Of a stretch of 64,000 bases of DNA, positions 52,453 to 61,908 are shown one piece after another. Every line of letters begins with the position of its first letter. Position 1 is the stretch's first letter. This DNA comes from Anderseniella sp039978075. Its GTDB lineage: Bacteria > Pseudomonadota > Alphaproteobacteria > Rhizobiales > Aestuariivirgaceae. The stretch spans positions 434,001-498,000 of the forward strand of contig JBDWCA010000011.1 of assembly GCA_039978075.1 (NCBI GenBank). Reading direction: 5' to 3'. Below the pieces are notes generated by a model. It had not been told where the DNA came from. It saw only the letters and a list, made by a program, of their open reading frames with translations, and ran no database searches. The position numbers and the translations under genes were made by a program.

Positions 52453-53340
52453 ATGACTATTTCCAGCATGACCGGTTTTGGCCGTGGCGAGGGAAGTTCG
52501 GGCCCGTGGACCTTTCATTGGGAGATGCGATCGGTCAACGGCAAGTCACTTGATGTCCGCTTGCGGCTTCCATCCGGAACAGAAGCTGTTGAACAGGCCA
52601 TTCGCACCAGTGCGGCCAAGCATTTGAAGCGAAGCAATGTGCAGGTGTTTCTTCATCTTGAAAAGGATGAAGCGGCCGCAAGCATCAGGGTGAACGCCGA
52701 TACGCTGGCCGCAGCGATTGACGCGGTGCGGACAGTGGAAAAAGCCAACGGCGGGGTGCCGGCGTCGACTGATGCCATTTTGGCAATGCGCGGTGTCATT
52801 GAGTATGCCGCGGAAGAACCTGACGAAGACGCATTGGCCGCGCGCGACAAGGCTCTCATCGATGCTGCTGATCAGGCGGTCAGAGCACTTGCTGCGAACC
52901 GTCTGGCCGAGGGAGAACGCCTGGCGGCGGTTGTTTCCGATCAACTGAAGCGGATCGAAGATCTGACGGCGCAGGCAATTTCCAACCCGTCGCGCACACC
53001 GGAGGCAATTCAGGCGCGTTTGGTTGCAAGTATTGAACGCATCATCGGAACGGCGTCATCGCTGGAGCCTGAGCGGTTGCATCACGAAGCCATGCTTGCG
53101 GCTGCAAAGGCCGATATCCAGGAAGAACTGGATCGGCTGGTAGCCCATGTTGCGGCAGCGCGCGAATTGTTGGCCGCAGATGGACCCGTTGGCCGCAAGT
53201 TCGATTTCCTGGCCCAGGAATTCAATCGCGAAGCCAACACCTTGTGTTCAAAATCTACCGATACGTCACTGACTCATATCGGACTTGAGCTGAAAACCGT
53301 GATCGATCAACTTCGTGAACAGGTACAAAACATTGAATAA
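52453..53340 (+). CDS. yicC: YicC/YloC family endoribonuclease
   Basis: 295 residues from ATG at 52453. ISSMTGFGRGEG is the hallmark N-terminus, and the C-terminus has GRKFDFLAQEFNREANTLCSKS, also family-specific. YicC of E. coli has RNA-cleaving activity and influences small RNA turnover. The last 26 bases overlap the gmk frame. It precedes gmk as usual. Confidence 0.9.
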   Translation: MTISSMTGFGRGEGSSGPWTFHWEMRSVNGKSLDVRLRLPSGTEAVEQAIRTSAAKHLKRSNVQVFLHLEKDEAAASIRVNADTLAAAIDAVRTVEKANGGVPASTDAILAMRGVIEYAAEEPDEDALAARDKALIDAADQAVRALAANRLAEGERLAAVVSDQLKRIEDLTAQAISNPSRTPEAIQARLVASIERIIGTASSLEPERLHHEAMLAAAKADIQEELDRLVAHVAAARELLAADGPVGRKFDFLAQEFNREANTLCSKSTDTSLTHIGLELKTVIDQLREQVQNIE

Positions 53341-53983
53341 ACAAGGCACATCATCTGCCATAGCCCGGCGTGGCCTCCTGTTCGTGCTGTCGTCACCATC
53401 GGGCGCCGGCAAGACCACTTTGTCCAGGCAGTTGCTGGCGCGCGAGCCGGACATGGTGATGTCTGTGTCTGTTACAACGCGCAAACCACGGCCGGGAGAA
53501 ACAGATGGCAAGGACTACCATTTCATCTCACGCGAGCAGTTTGACGAAATGGTCAGAGATGGCGAGTTGCTGGAGTATGCAGAGGTGTTCGGTAATGGCT
53601 ATGGCACACCCATCAAACCCGTCCACGACTGGCTGGCGGATGGCAAGGACGTGCTGTTTGACATCGATTGGCAAGGCACGCAGCAGATACATGCCCGCAT
53701 GACCGACGACCTCGTGCGGGTGTTCATTCTGCCGCCTTCAGCGGAGGAACTGCGCGAACGGCTGGTTCGCAGGGCACAGGACTCAGCATCCGTGGTGGCA
53801 AAACGCATGGCAGAGGCCTCCAACGAAATCAGCCACTGGGCAGAGTATGATTACGTCCTGATCAATGATGACCTCAACCAGTGTGATCGATCCATCAGCG
53901 CGATCCTCGACGCCGAGCGGTTGCGCCGTCACCGCCGCGTTGGTCTTGATACGTTTGTGAAACGACTCAGAAAACACCTGTAA
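53315..53983 (+). CDS. gmk: Guanylate kinase
   Basis: Up to 222 residues from a GTG overlapping yicC; a TTG at 53333 with CAGG upstream is an equally good start. Phosphorylates GMP to GDP, continuing the guaA pathway. P-loop SSPSGAGKTTLSR, then TTRKPRPGETDGKDYHF and the GMP-binding LLEYAEVFGNGYGTP region are all present. Confidence 0.94.
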   Translation: MNRYKTLNKQGTSSAIARRGLLFVLSSPSGAGKTTLSRQLLAREPDMVMSVSVTTRKPRPGETDGKDYHFISREQFDEMVRDGELLEYAEVFGNGYGTPIKPVHDWLADGKDVLFDIDWQGTQQIHARMTDDLVRVFILPPSAEELRERLVRRAQDSASVVAKRMAEASNEISHWAEYDYVLINDDLNQCDRSISAILDAERLRRHRRVGLDTFVKRLRKHL

Positions 53984-53994
53984 CGCACGCAGAT

Positions 53995-54843
53995 CTACGC
54001 GGCAGCGGCTTTTGCCAGTCTGCAGAACCCTGCAACATCAACTTCTTCCGCCCGCATGGTCGGCTCCAGCCCGGCTTGTGCAATCAAAGCGGCCGGATCA
54101 CCGCCCAAAGCTTTTAGACTGGAGCGCAACATCTTGCGCCTTTGTCCAAATGCGGCAGCTGTCACTTTTTCCAGCACGGTTACATCACATTCAACCACCG
54201 GCTCTGGTCGTGGTGTAATATGCACTACGGATGAAGTCACCTTGGGCGGTGGTGTGAATGCTTGCGGGGAAACGTCAAACATTTTTACAGCTTCGCTGCG
54301 CCATTGCGAAATGATCGACAGCCGCCCATAGGCATTGTCTCCGACGCCGGCGCAAATTCGATGTGCCACTTCCTTTTGAAACATCAATGTCAATGATGAC
54401 CACAATGGTGGCCAGGGATATCTGGTCAGCCAGCCGGTCAGCAGCGGGGTTGCAATATTGTAGGGCAGGTTGGCCACAATCTTTACCGGTCCTTGACCGG
54501 CGATTGTTTGCCAGTCAGCGGTTAGGGCATCACCATGTATTACCGTCAGCTTGTCCGGCCAGGCAGCGGAAATTTCAGCGAGTGCCGGCAAGGCGCGCTC
54601 ATCACGCTCAATTGCCACAACCTTGTCCGCGCCTTCCATCAGCAAGGCTCTGGTCAGGCCACCTGGGCCGGGGCCTACTTCGATTATTGTGAACCCTTCA
54701 AGAGAACCGGCTGTCCGGGCAATTCTTCGTGTCAGGTTGAGATCGAGCAGGAAGTTCTGGCCGAGGCTTTTTCTGGCCGACAGCCCGTAACGGTCGATGA
54801 CCTCGCTAAGGCGGGGCAGGTTGTCATCTGCCGTGTCATTCAT
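53995..54843 (-). CDS. rsmA: 16S rRNA dimethyladenosine transferase
   Basis: 282 residues; dimethylates two adjacent adenines near the 3' end of 16S rRNA. GQNFLLDLNLTRRIA, SAM motif VGPGPGGLTRALL, and catalytic NLPYNIATPLL are clear. The ATG overlaps the pdxA stop (ATGA), so it is coupled to pdxA. Convergent with gmk, eleven bases apart. Confidence 0.95.
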   Translation of the reverse strand: MNDTADDNLPRLSEVIDRYGLSARKSLGQNFLLDLNLTRRIARTAGSLEGFTIIEVGPGPGGLTRALLMEGADKVVAIERDERALPALAEISAAWPDKLTVIHGDALTADWQTIAGQGPVKIVANLPYNIATPLLTGWLTRYPWPPLWSSLTLMFQKEVAHRICAGVGDNAYGRLSIISQWRSEAVKMFDVSPQAFTPPPKVTSSVVHITPRPEPVVECDVTVLEKVTAAAFGQRRKMLRSSLKALGGDPAALIAQAGLEPTMRAEEVDVAGFCRLAKAAAA

Positions 54844-55895
54844 GAAGCATGCGATGACACGAGATCGCGCGCCATGTGCTTTGCCAGGGTCATGCGTTCA
54901 GCCTGCATCAGGGCTGCGATGAAGCTGGACGGATTGGCATTGCCGGTGCCGGCCAGTTCCAGGGCGGTGCCGTGATCAGGGGATGTCCGGACAAATGGCA
55001 GGCCCAGTGTCGTGTTGACACCTTCATGAAAACCGATGGCTTTGACCGGTATCAGTGCCTGATCATGATACATGCACAAGGCGGCATCATAGGTTTCGCG
55101 TGCTTGCTCGTGAAACAGTGTGTCGGCCGATACCGGACCGAATGCGGTTATGCCGGCCTGCTGGAGTTGTCTGACAGCTGGCGCGATGATGTCCCTGTCT
55201 TCCAGACCTATTGTGCCGTTTTCACCAGCATGCGGATTTAGTCCTGCTATCGCGATGCGCGGTTGGCCGATGTCAAAGTAGCGCTTCAGGTCGCGGTCTA
55301 TGATCTGTGCCTGGGCAACTATCGCGGCATCGGTCACTGCTGATGCTGCCTGTGCAAGCGGAATATGAACGCTCAGCGGGATTGTGCGAAAGTCGCCGGC
55401 AGAGAGCATCATGACCGGTTCGGCCGGATGGCCTGCCTCAACAGCGAGATGCGCCAGATAATCAGTATGACCTTCGTGCCTGAAGCCCGCCTGGTACAGT
55501 GTTTCCTTGTGAATAGGGCCGGTCACAATTCCCGATACCTCGCCGGCAAGTGCCAGCTTCACAGCCATATCCATCCATTCGACAACCTGCTTCGCCGAAT
55601 TTGATGATGGAATACCTGCTTCAGGTTCATGTTCAAGTGGCACGTCAAGCACCGGTAGTCCACGCTCAAACTGATCCTGGATTTGCGAAGCGTCGGTGAC
55701 CGGGATGATTTCAGCCGCGGAAAGCTGTGTCAGTTGGGCGCGATGGCGAAGCGTCCGTGCACACCCGATGACGCCGAAAGCTGGCAGTGCACGACCCGCT
55801 GATTGCAGATAGCTTGAAAGTATGATGTCCGCGCCGATACCAGCCGGTTCGCCCATCGTTACGATCAGGGGGCAGGGTGAGGTTTTATTGGTCAT
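54840..55895 (-). CDS. pdxA: 4-hydroxythreonine-4-phosphate dehydrogenase
   Basis: 351 residues; a step in pyridoxal phosphate synthesis. Family landmarks are MGEPAGIGADIIL, TGPIHKETLY with the following HEGHTDYLA (metal-site histidine), AGLNPHAGENG and MYHDQALIPVKA. The C-terminus overlaps rsmA by four bases. It lies 32 bases downstream of the SurA-like gene in the lptD-surA-pdxA-rsmA block. Confidence 0.94.
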   Translation of the reverse strand: MTNKTSPCPLIVTMGEPAGIGADIILSSYLQSAGRALPAFGVIGCARTLRHRAQLTQLSAAEIIPVTDASQIQDQFERGLPVLDVPLEHEPEAGIPSSNSAKQVVEWMDMAVKLALAGEVSGIVTGPIHKETLYQAGFRHEGHTDYLAHLAVEAGHPAEPVMMLSAGDFRTIPLSVHIPLAQAASAVTDAAIVAQAQIIDRDLKRYFDIGQPRIAIAGLNPHAGENGTIGLEDRDIIAPAVRQLQQAGITAFGPVSADTLFHEQARETYDAALCMYHDQALIPVKAIGFHEGVNTTLGLPFVRTSPDHGTALELAGTGNANPSSFIAALMQAERMTLAKHMARDLVSSHAS

Positions 55896-55927
55896 TGCCG
55901 TCCGGTTCAGCTTGCCGGGTTTGATCC

Positions 55928-57106
55928 TTAAGGTCTGAACGCCGGGTCCTTGTAGTCAATGAAGCTCTCTTTACGAGCTTCTGCCATCGCCTGTTGTATC
56001 ACAGCTTCGAACCGTTCGTTGCGAAGGGAAGCCTTGACCTGGTCACGGCTTGGCCGGGGCGGTTCGATTTTCCGGGTGCCACAGTTTGCAATCAGCCGAA
56101 CACCTGATGGTCCGCGGATCGGGCCAATCATTTTCCGGGTGCCTGCCTCGCGCAGCGCTTTGCGCAAAGGAGGCGGTAACTTGCCGAGGTCGGCTTCAAT
56201 ACGCTTGCCAACCTTGACGTTGAACACATCCTTGCTGGCTGCCTTTATCGACCTGCAACCTTTATACCGCTGCATGATCTGCTGAGCTTCGACGCTTCGG
56301 GCGTAAACAAGCTGCTGGCGCATGGCTTCGGTGGTTTTCCCCACCGGCAGGTCAACCTGCTGAAGCGTCACGACGGTAACAGGCTTCAGACGCGGATCTG
56401 AAATGATTTCATTGTATTTCGCGTCCACGGTAGCTTCGTCGATTTCGACTTTTGTTTCTGTCTGCTGTTGAGACATGACCCAGCGAATATACAATGTGCC
56501 TTCAACTTGGTTTTTCAGAGTGCCTTCATTTACGCCTTTTTCTGCAAGGCGTTTGTTCAGATCTGCACGTGACACATTCATCCGCTTGACCATGTTGTTG
56601 ATGCGGTCGTCCAGGTCCTTCTTGGGAATTGCGAATTTCAGCTTGCCGGCTTTGGATTTGGCAACCTTTTCGTTGACCAGCGTCCCAAGGATTCGCTTGC
56701 GCGTCGGCAAATCGGTAGTGAGCCGGCCACCCAGCGCATTCTCAAGATTGATACGCTGGGAAATGTCAAAATTGGTGACGGGAAGATCATCGACGGTGGC
56801 TGCAACACCCTGAGCGTTTTTCAGGCTGACCTTTTCTATGCCGTTTGATGGCCGCGCACCTGCCAGTGCTGCGTCAGTGGCACCAAGTGTTGAATTGTTG
56901 ACAAGTGCATTGGCTGGTTGCGCTCCACCGGCGTTCGGGCCCGGAGGAGTGGCAGTTGCCGTCGGACCGGCGGCGGGCTTGTCGTCACCGAAATAATCGT
57001 ACAGATCAACCTGTTGTCCGCACCCTGCCAGCAACAGCATGACTGCCGTCAAAGTGCCGGCTGTCCAGGTTGATTTTGCAGGGCCAACTGGCCGCAGCGT
57101 TTTCAT
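55928..57106 (-). CDS. SurA-like protein with lipoprotein signal
   Basis: 392 residues in the surA position after lptD. The N-terminus has a lipobox LLLAGC with C29, then a linker rich in Pro, Ala and Thr. A region from about residue 95 onward resembles the SurA N-terminal chaperone domain (VNEKVAKSKAGKL, VEGTLYIRWVMSQQQTE). A parvulin PPIase core is not recognisable; the C-terminal part has RKIEPPRPSRDQVKASLRNE. SurA escorts outer-membrane proteins through the periplasm and is normally soluble. This one would be lipid-anchored, which is unusual. Confidence 0.75.
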   Translation of the reverse strand: MKTLRPVGPAKSTWTAGTLTAVMLLLAGCGQQVDLYDYFGDDKPAAGPTATATPPGPNAGGAQPANALVNNSTLGATDAALAGARPSNGIEKVSLKNAQGVAATVDDLPVTNFDISQRINLENALGGRLTTDLPTRKRILGTLVNEKVAKSKAGKLKFAIPKKDLDDRINNMVKRMNVSRADLNKRLAEKGVNEGTLKNQVEGTLYIRWVMSQQQTETKVEIDEATVDAKYNEIISDPRLKPVTVVTLQQVDLPVGKTTEAMRQQLVYARSVEAQQIMQRYKGCRSIKAASKDVFNVKVGKRIEADLGKLPPPLRKALREAGTRKMIGPIRGPSGVRLIANCGTRKIEPPRPSRDQVKASLRNERFEAVIQQAMAEARKESFIDYKDPAFRP

Positions 57107-57121
57107 GGTTCCACCTGTTCT

Positions 57122-59401
57122 TCAGTCACTCGACAGGCTTGACCCGAAGGACGTGCTGCCAAGTGTAACCAGTTCAACATCGAGAAGGAATGAACGATCC
57201 CTCACAAGATTGCGGTCAGTCAGAAACTCTTCCTTGTACCGGAATCTGACTTTGGCGCAGTCACAGTTGAATCCGATGCCGGCATAGCGGTCGATGAATT
57301 TGTCTTCGTCCACGTCATATCGACCGCCGCCAAAGACACTTACACCCCGGCCCAGGGTAAACTCGGCTGATCCCCATATTTGCTGGAGATCGTCCTCACG
57401 ACCGTAAGCAACCGCCTTGTCCACCTTCACGTAATTCAGGGCAGTTTTAAGGCGTGAGAAGGTGGCGCTTATGCCGATATCCTGTTCGCGGATCGACAGG
57501 TTTTCCTGATCGAAGCGGGCCTGATAGCTCAACTTGTAGTACTTGTCAGGTTGCAGCCATACCGCTGCAACCAGGTCGGATACAGTATCTTCGAGGCCGG
57601 ACCCGTCGACAAAGCTGTTTTGTCCGGCAATGTGATAGGACTGCCCGAAACTGGCGTTGAAAGAACCGCCGTTTTCAAACCCGAGCGTGTACAGGAAACC
57701 CGCGTTTACACGGGTGCCGCCTTCATAACGGTCATTGCCTGTAAAGCGATTTTCAAGGAACAGATTGGATGTCGCATAGTTCAGAGAGATCGCGTCCTCA
57801 TTGCCCCAATCCGATGTATCACCTTCGCCCCTGGACGAGATAATCTGTGCGATAGGCGTGAGCACATGGGTGCCCATATCGTCCACCTTCAGCAGCGGCA
57901 TGCGAATGTCGACACCGCCTGAGGGCAGGATACGCCCATCTGTCACTTCACCGAAAGCAGGTGCCGGACCCGGATTGACCAGCTCTTGCTGCGGTACGCC
58001 GTTTGACAACAGCAAATCACCACGCAAGCGGCCAAACGGCGTAATGATCACGCCGGGGTCCGTAACAATCTCCCTGCGCCAGTGCAACTGGCTTGTAGCG
58101 CGCAACTGGCGGGTACCCTGCACAACATCAATGGTCTGGGGGTTCGTGTCATAGGCAACAAATGCCCTGTCGCGGAAGATACTGTAGACATCGGTACTCA
58201 GGCCCAGTTCACCACCCAGCACAGGAACATCAAATGTATAGTCGTGCCGGAAGTAGGGGGCTGCTGTCGGGAAAGTGTCCTGACTGTCGGTTTGCAGCAG
58301 ACCCTTGAAATTGTACGCCCGTATCGTCGCATAATTGCGATCGTGAATCCCGTCCAGGTAAATGTAATTTACAATCTCGGTACGCTCGTCGAAATCATAT
58401 TCACGGCCAAACGTGTCGTCGGAAACGATAGTGCCGTCCCAGCCCCACGACCAGCGCTTGTTTATGTCGAACTTGCCCTGGGTCCGGACCCAGCCGCGCC
58501 AGCGTTCGTTACCCGGTGCCGGAAGATCATCGGGATTGAACTGATAAACACCCACGCCCTTGACGGAATACTGGCCCTTGCCAAGACGGTGCCGGAATTC
58601 GACCCCAAGCAAAGGTCCCTGTTCTGTCGTGAACTTCGGCAGAAGCGTCAGATCTGCATTTGGTGCGATATTCCAGAAGTAGGGCTGTTCATAGCCGTAA
58701 CCGAACACGGTGGAATGACTGAAGCGCGGTATCAGCAGACCGGATTTGCGTTTCACAGTGGGATCGGGGTGCGACAGATACGGCCAGTAGAACACCGGCA
58801 TGCCAAGAACTTCCAGGCGAGCGTTTTTGTGTTCGATCATGCCTTCGCGTTCGTCATGAACGGTTTCGCTGGCCACAAGCTGCCATGCCGGCGTTCCGTC
58901 ATCGGTCACGCAGCTTCTACAGCGGGTATAGGTCGTACGCTCATAGACTGTCAGATAACCGTCGCGCCGTTTGGCGTAGTTGGCCGTCACGATGGCTTCA
59001 TTGGTCAGCAGCAGGCGAAGGTGTTCGGCAAAGCCGTCACGGAAACGGTTCTGCAGCTGCAGAATGTCGGCTTCGAGAATGTTGCCGCCCGGCTCGCGCA
59101 TTCTGATTTCGCCTTCAGCGCGCATGGTGTCGGTATTGCGGTTATAGGTAACCTTGCGGCCGATGAGTATGTAGTCGCCGTAAGTCAGGACCACATCGCC
59201 TGTGGCGATTGCATCTCCGGTTCGCTCATCAAAAACGATCTGGTCGGCATCTACATCAACCCGGGTGCCTTTCGGCGGTGTCTTGCGTGACGTTCGGGGC
59301 AGTTTTGAAAAGTCTGACTTGCCGCTCGTAACCGACTGCGCCTGCGCCGGGATAGTCGTTGCGCCCAGGCTGGCGATGGCCATCACGCTGACCAGTGCCA
59401 C
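57122..59401 (-). CDS. lptD: LPS-assembly protein LptD
   Basis: 759 residues; outer-membrane beta-barrel that inserts lipopolysaccharide with LptE. The signal region ends TTIPAQAQSV; the start is a GTG at 59401 or ATG at 59383, both giving an unusually short or uncharged n-region. The periplasmic N-terminal OstA-type domain shows VDVDADQIVFDERTGDAIAT and GDVVLTYGDYILIGRKV. The remaining two-thirds are alternating aromatic beta strands. A TRCRSCVTDDG segment carries two closely spaced cysteines. Confidence 0.92.
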   Translation of the reverse strand: MALVSVMAIASLGATTIPAQAQSVTSGKSDFSKLPRTSRKTPPKGTRVDVDADQIVFDERTGDAIATGDVVLTYGDYILIGRKVTYNRNTDTMRAEGEIRMREPGGNILEADILQLQNRFRDGFAEHLRLLLTNEAIVTANYAKRRDGYLTVYERTTYTRCRSCVTDDGTPAWQLVASETVHDEREGMIEHKNARLEVLGMPVFYWPYLSHPDPTVKRKSGLLIPRFSHSTVFGYGYEQPYFWNIAPNADLTLLPKFTTEQGPLLGVEFRHRLGKGQYSVKGVGVYQFNPDDLPAPGNERWRGWVRTQGKFDINKRWSWGWDGTIVSDDTFGREYDFDERTEIVNYIYLDGIHDRNYATIRAYNFKGLLQTDSQDTFPTAAPYFRHDYTFDVPVLGGELGLSTDVYSIFRDRAFVAYDTNPQTIDVVQGTRQLRATSQLHWRREIVTDPGVIITPFGRLRGDLLLSNGVPQQELVNPGPAPAFGEVTDGRILPSGGVDIRMPLLKVDDMGTHVLTPIAQIISSRGEGDTSDWGNEDAISLNYATSNLFLENRFTGNDRYEGGTRVNAGFLYTLGFENGGSFNASFGQSYHIAGQNSFVDGSGLEDTVSDLVAAVWLQPDKYYKLSYQARFDQENLSIREQDIGISATFSRLKTALNYVKVDKAVAYGREDDLQQIWGSAEFTLGRGVSVFGGGRYDVDEDKFIDRYAGIGFNCDCAKVRFRYKEEFLTDRNLVRDRSFLLDVELVTLGSTSFGSSLSSD

Positions 59402-59894
59402 AGCGGCAGCAGCGCGCGCGAGTACGCGTGCACCCCCATGCGCGCACGCGCATGAACCCTGTTCCGCAGAACCATATCTGGGCCGTTGTGCTATTCCGTT
59501 ATTCCCCTGTATCCCACTTGCAGTTCACTGTGCCATCCTCTGGCTGTTTCCCCTCATTCCACCGTACCGATCGTCCCAAAGACCGGATGCGAAATTTATG
59601 CCAGACCGGCGCAAGCAAACGCCCGCACAATCCAAATCATTGCACCGATAAACTTTTAACCTGTTTTACCATGCAATGAGAAGGGCTTGACAGCAGTTTA
59701 TTCGTAAATTTCGCCCCGCGATTCGCTTGCTGAAGGCCGTCTGGTAAACACATGGTGAACACGTTGTCGTGTATTGCGCAATCAGCCTGTACGCCAGACC
59801 ATTGCAAGCACAGTAGCAGGCCGCTACTAATTGGCATTCAACAAGCTTCTGCCTGACTTTCTCACATCTTCGTTCTCTTTCACAGGATTCTCCA
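59402..59894. other. Divergent gap between lptD and pepA
   Basis: No gene is recognised in 493 bases. lptF and lptG are usually found here in related bacteria and are absent. A TTGACA box lies at 59687-59692 facing pepA, without a convincing -10 partner. The pepA ribosome-binding site AGGA is seven bases from its ATG. GC-rich repeats near 59402-59455 adjoin the lptD start. Confidence 0.5.
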
Positions 59895-61379
59895 ATGAAA
59901 ATCAGTTTTTCCACCTTTTCATCCCCAAAATCGGGTGTCGCGGTCGTTTTGGCAGGTGAGGGCGGCAAATTGTCCGAAGATGGCAGCGAAATCGACAAGG
60001 CCGTAAACGGTGCGATCAGCAATGCCATGAAGGTGGCGGACTTCAAGGCAGAGCGTGAAAAATCCCTCGACATCATTCTGCCAGGTGGAACGGGGCCAGA
60101 ACGCGTCATTGCCATGGGTGTCGGTAAGACGGATGATTTGGATGAAGTTGCAGCCGAATATGTCGGCGGCGCGATTGCTGCCGCAGCCGGCAAGGTTCAG
60201 GCCACTGGATTGACCGTGTGTGCTTCACTTCCCGGCAAGCCTGGTATTGAAGCGGCTGAGATGTCTTCCCGGCTCGCCTCGGGCATGCGGTTGCGCACTT
60301 ACAGTTTCACAAAATACAAGTCGAAACCGTCGAAGGTGAAAAGGCTGTCCAGCGCGAAGATTCTGACTGCGGCGGTTGCTGCAGCAAAAACCCGGTATGC
60401 CGCGCTGGATGCGGTTGCCACAGGCGTTCATCTGGCGAGAGACCTGGTAAACGAACCGGCCAACATTCTTCATCCGGAAAGTTTTGCCAGTGAAATCAAG
60501 AAATTATCGAAACTCGGGCTGGTCATTGAAGTGCTCGATGAAAAGCAGATGGCCAAGCTGGGTATGGGGGCGTTACTGGGGGTTGCGCTAGGATCACCTC
60601 GCAAACCCCGGTTATGCATCATGCGTTGGGAAGGCGGCAAGAAGGGCGATCAGCCGGTTGCTTTTGTCGGCAAGGGTGTGACTTTCGATACCGGCGGCAT
60701 CTCCATCAAGCCATCAGGCGGCATGGAGGACATGAAAGGTGACATGGGCGGCGCTGCGTGTGTCACCGGCCTGATGGCCGCCCTGGCCGGACGCAAGGCG
60801 AAGGTCAACGCGATCGGTGTTGTGGGCCTTGTCGAAAACATGCCGGACGGCAATGCCCAGCGGCCCGGCGATGTGGTGACATCGATGTCGAAACAAACCA
60901 TCGCAGTTCTCAATACAGACGCGGAGGGTCGTCTCGTTCTGGCCGATGCACTCTGGTACACGCAGGATCGTTTCAAGCCCAAGTTCATGGTCGATCTTGC
61001 GACCTTGACAGGTGCTATTCTGGTTGCGCTCGGCAAGGAACATGCCGGTCTGTTTTCCAATGATGACAAGCTGTCTGATCAACTGGCTGGTGCGGGACAG
61101 GAAACACGCGAGCGGGTCTGGCGCCTGCCATTGGCGCCGGAATACGACAAACTGATCGATTCAGACATTGCCGACATGAAAAACATCGGCGGCAGGTTGG
61201 CCGGCTCCATTACCGCAGGGCAGTTTCTGCAGCGCTTTGTGAACGATGTGCCATGGGCGCATCTGGATGTGGCAGGAACGGCGATGGACGCGGTCAAGTC
61301 GCCGATCAACCAGTCATGGGGATCGGGCTGGGGGGTCAGATTGCTCGACCGGCTGGTCGCCAGCCACTATGAAAAGTGA
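59895..61379 (+). CDS. pepA: Leucyl aminopeptidase (M17)
   Basis: 494 residues, cytoplasmic metallopeptidase removing N-terminal residues. The M17 signature NTDAEGRLVLADAL, metal site VGKGVTFDTGGISIKP and KSPINQSWGSGWGVRLL are all present. The N-terminal domain is about 170 residues and of the usual kind. E. coli PepA also binds DNA, but nothing here shows that. Precedes holC as in most proteobacteria. Confidence 0.95.
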   Translation: MKISFSTFSSPKSGVAVVLAGEGGKLSEDGSEIDKAVNGAISNAMKVADFKAEREKSLDIILPGGTGPERVIAMGVGKTDDLDEVAAEYVGGAIAAAAGKVQATGLTVCASLPGKPGIEAAEMSSRLASGMRLRTYSFTKYKSKPSKVKRLSSAKILTAAVAAAKTRYAALDAVATGVHLARDLVNEPANILHPESFASEIKKLSKLGLVIEVLDEKQMAKLGMGALLGVALGSPRKPRLCIMRWEGGKKGDQPVAFVGKGVTFDTGGISIKPSGGMEDMKGDMGGAACVTGLMAALAGRKAKVNAIGVVGLVENMPDGNAQRPGDVVTSMSKQTIAVLNTDAEGRLVLADALWYTQDRFKPKFMVDLATLTGAILVALGKEHAGLFSNDDKLSDQLAGAGQETRERVWRLPLAPEYDKLIDSDIADMKNIGGRLAGSITAGQFLQRFVNDVPWAHLDVAGTAMDAVKSPINQSWGSGWGVRLLDRLVASHYEK

Positions 61380-61416
61380 CCCCTGAAAACTGACTTTGAT
61401 ATGAGTAGCGTCAATC

Positions 61417-61908
61417 ATGACTGAAGTGCTGTTCTATCATCTCGAGCGTGCACGCCTTGAAGACGTGCTGCCGCAACTTGTCCAGAAAACCCTGGAACGC
61501 GGATGGAAGGCAGTCGTGCAGACCGTTGATCCCGACCGCCTGAAAGTCTTGTCGGACCGGTTCTGGCAGTGGCGCGATGACGAGTTTCTTGCCCACGGCA
61601 GCGAGGCGGACGGTAATGCGCAACTGCAACCGGTCTGGCTGACCACGAGCGATGAAAATCCCAATGATTCCAATATCAGGTTTCTTGTGGACGGCGCTCA
61701 ATTCGATAATCCTGAAGGACTGGATCGCCTGATCATTCTGTTCGACGGCAATGACAACGGTGCATTGGCGGCGGCGCGCGAGAAATGGAAGAGCGTCAGT
61801 TCGCAAGGATTGACGGCGACATACTGGCAGCAGGATGACCGTGGCCGGTGGACCAAGAAGGCGGAATCCGGTTCTGGCGCAACGCAAAACCAAGATGAGC
61901 CGGACTGA
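61417..61908 (+). CDS. holC: DNA polymerase III chi subunit
   Basis: 163 residues. VLFYHLERARLEDVLPQLVQ, WRDDEFLAHG and a middle FLVDGA with LIILFDGND are landmarks of HolC, which links the clamp loader to SSB. The C-terminus adds a charged 20-residue tail after TYWQQDDRGRW. Its stop overlaps the next start by one base (TGATG). Confidence 0.9.
   Translation: MTEVLFYHLERARLEDVLPQLVQKTLERGWKAVVQTVDPDRLKVLSDRFWQWRDDEFLAHGSEADGNAQLQPVWLTTSDENPNDSNIRFLVDGAQFDNPEGLDRLIILFDGNDNGALAAAREKWKSVSSQGLTATYWQQDDRGRWTKKAESGSGATQNQDEPD

Noticed and set aside
58082..59290. 402-codon plus-strand frame inside lptD
   Set aside because: Shadow of the LptD coding strand; composition and lack of motifs argue against a real gene.
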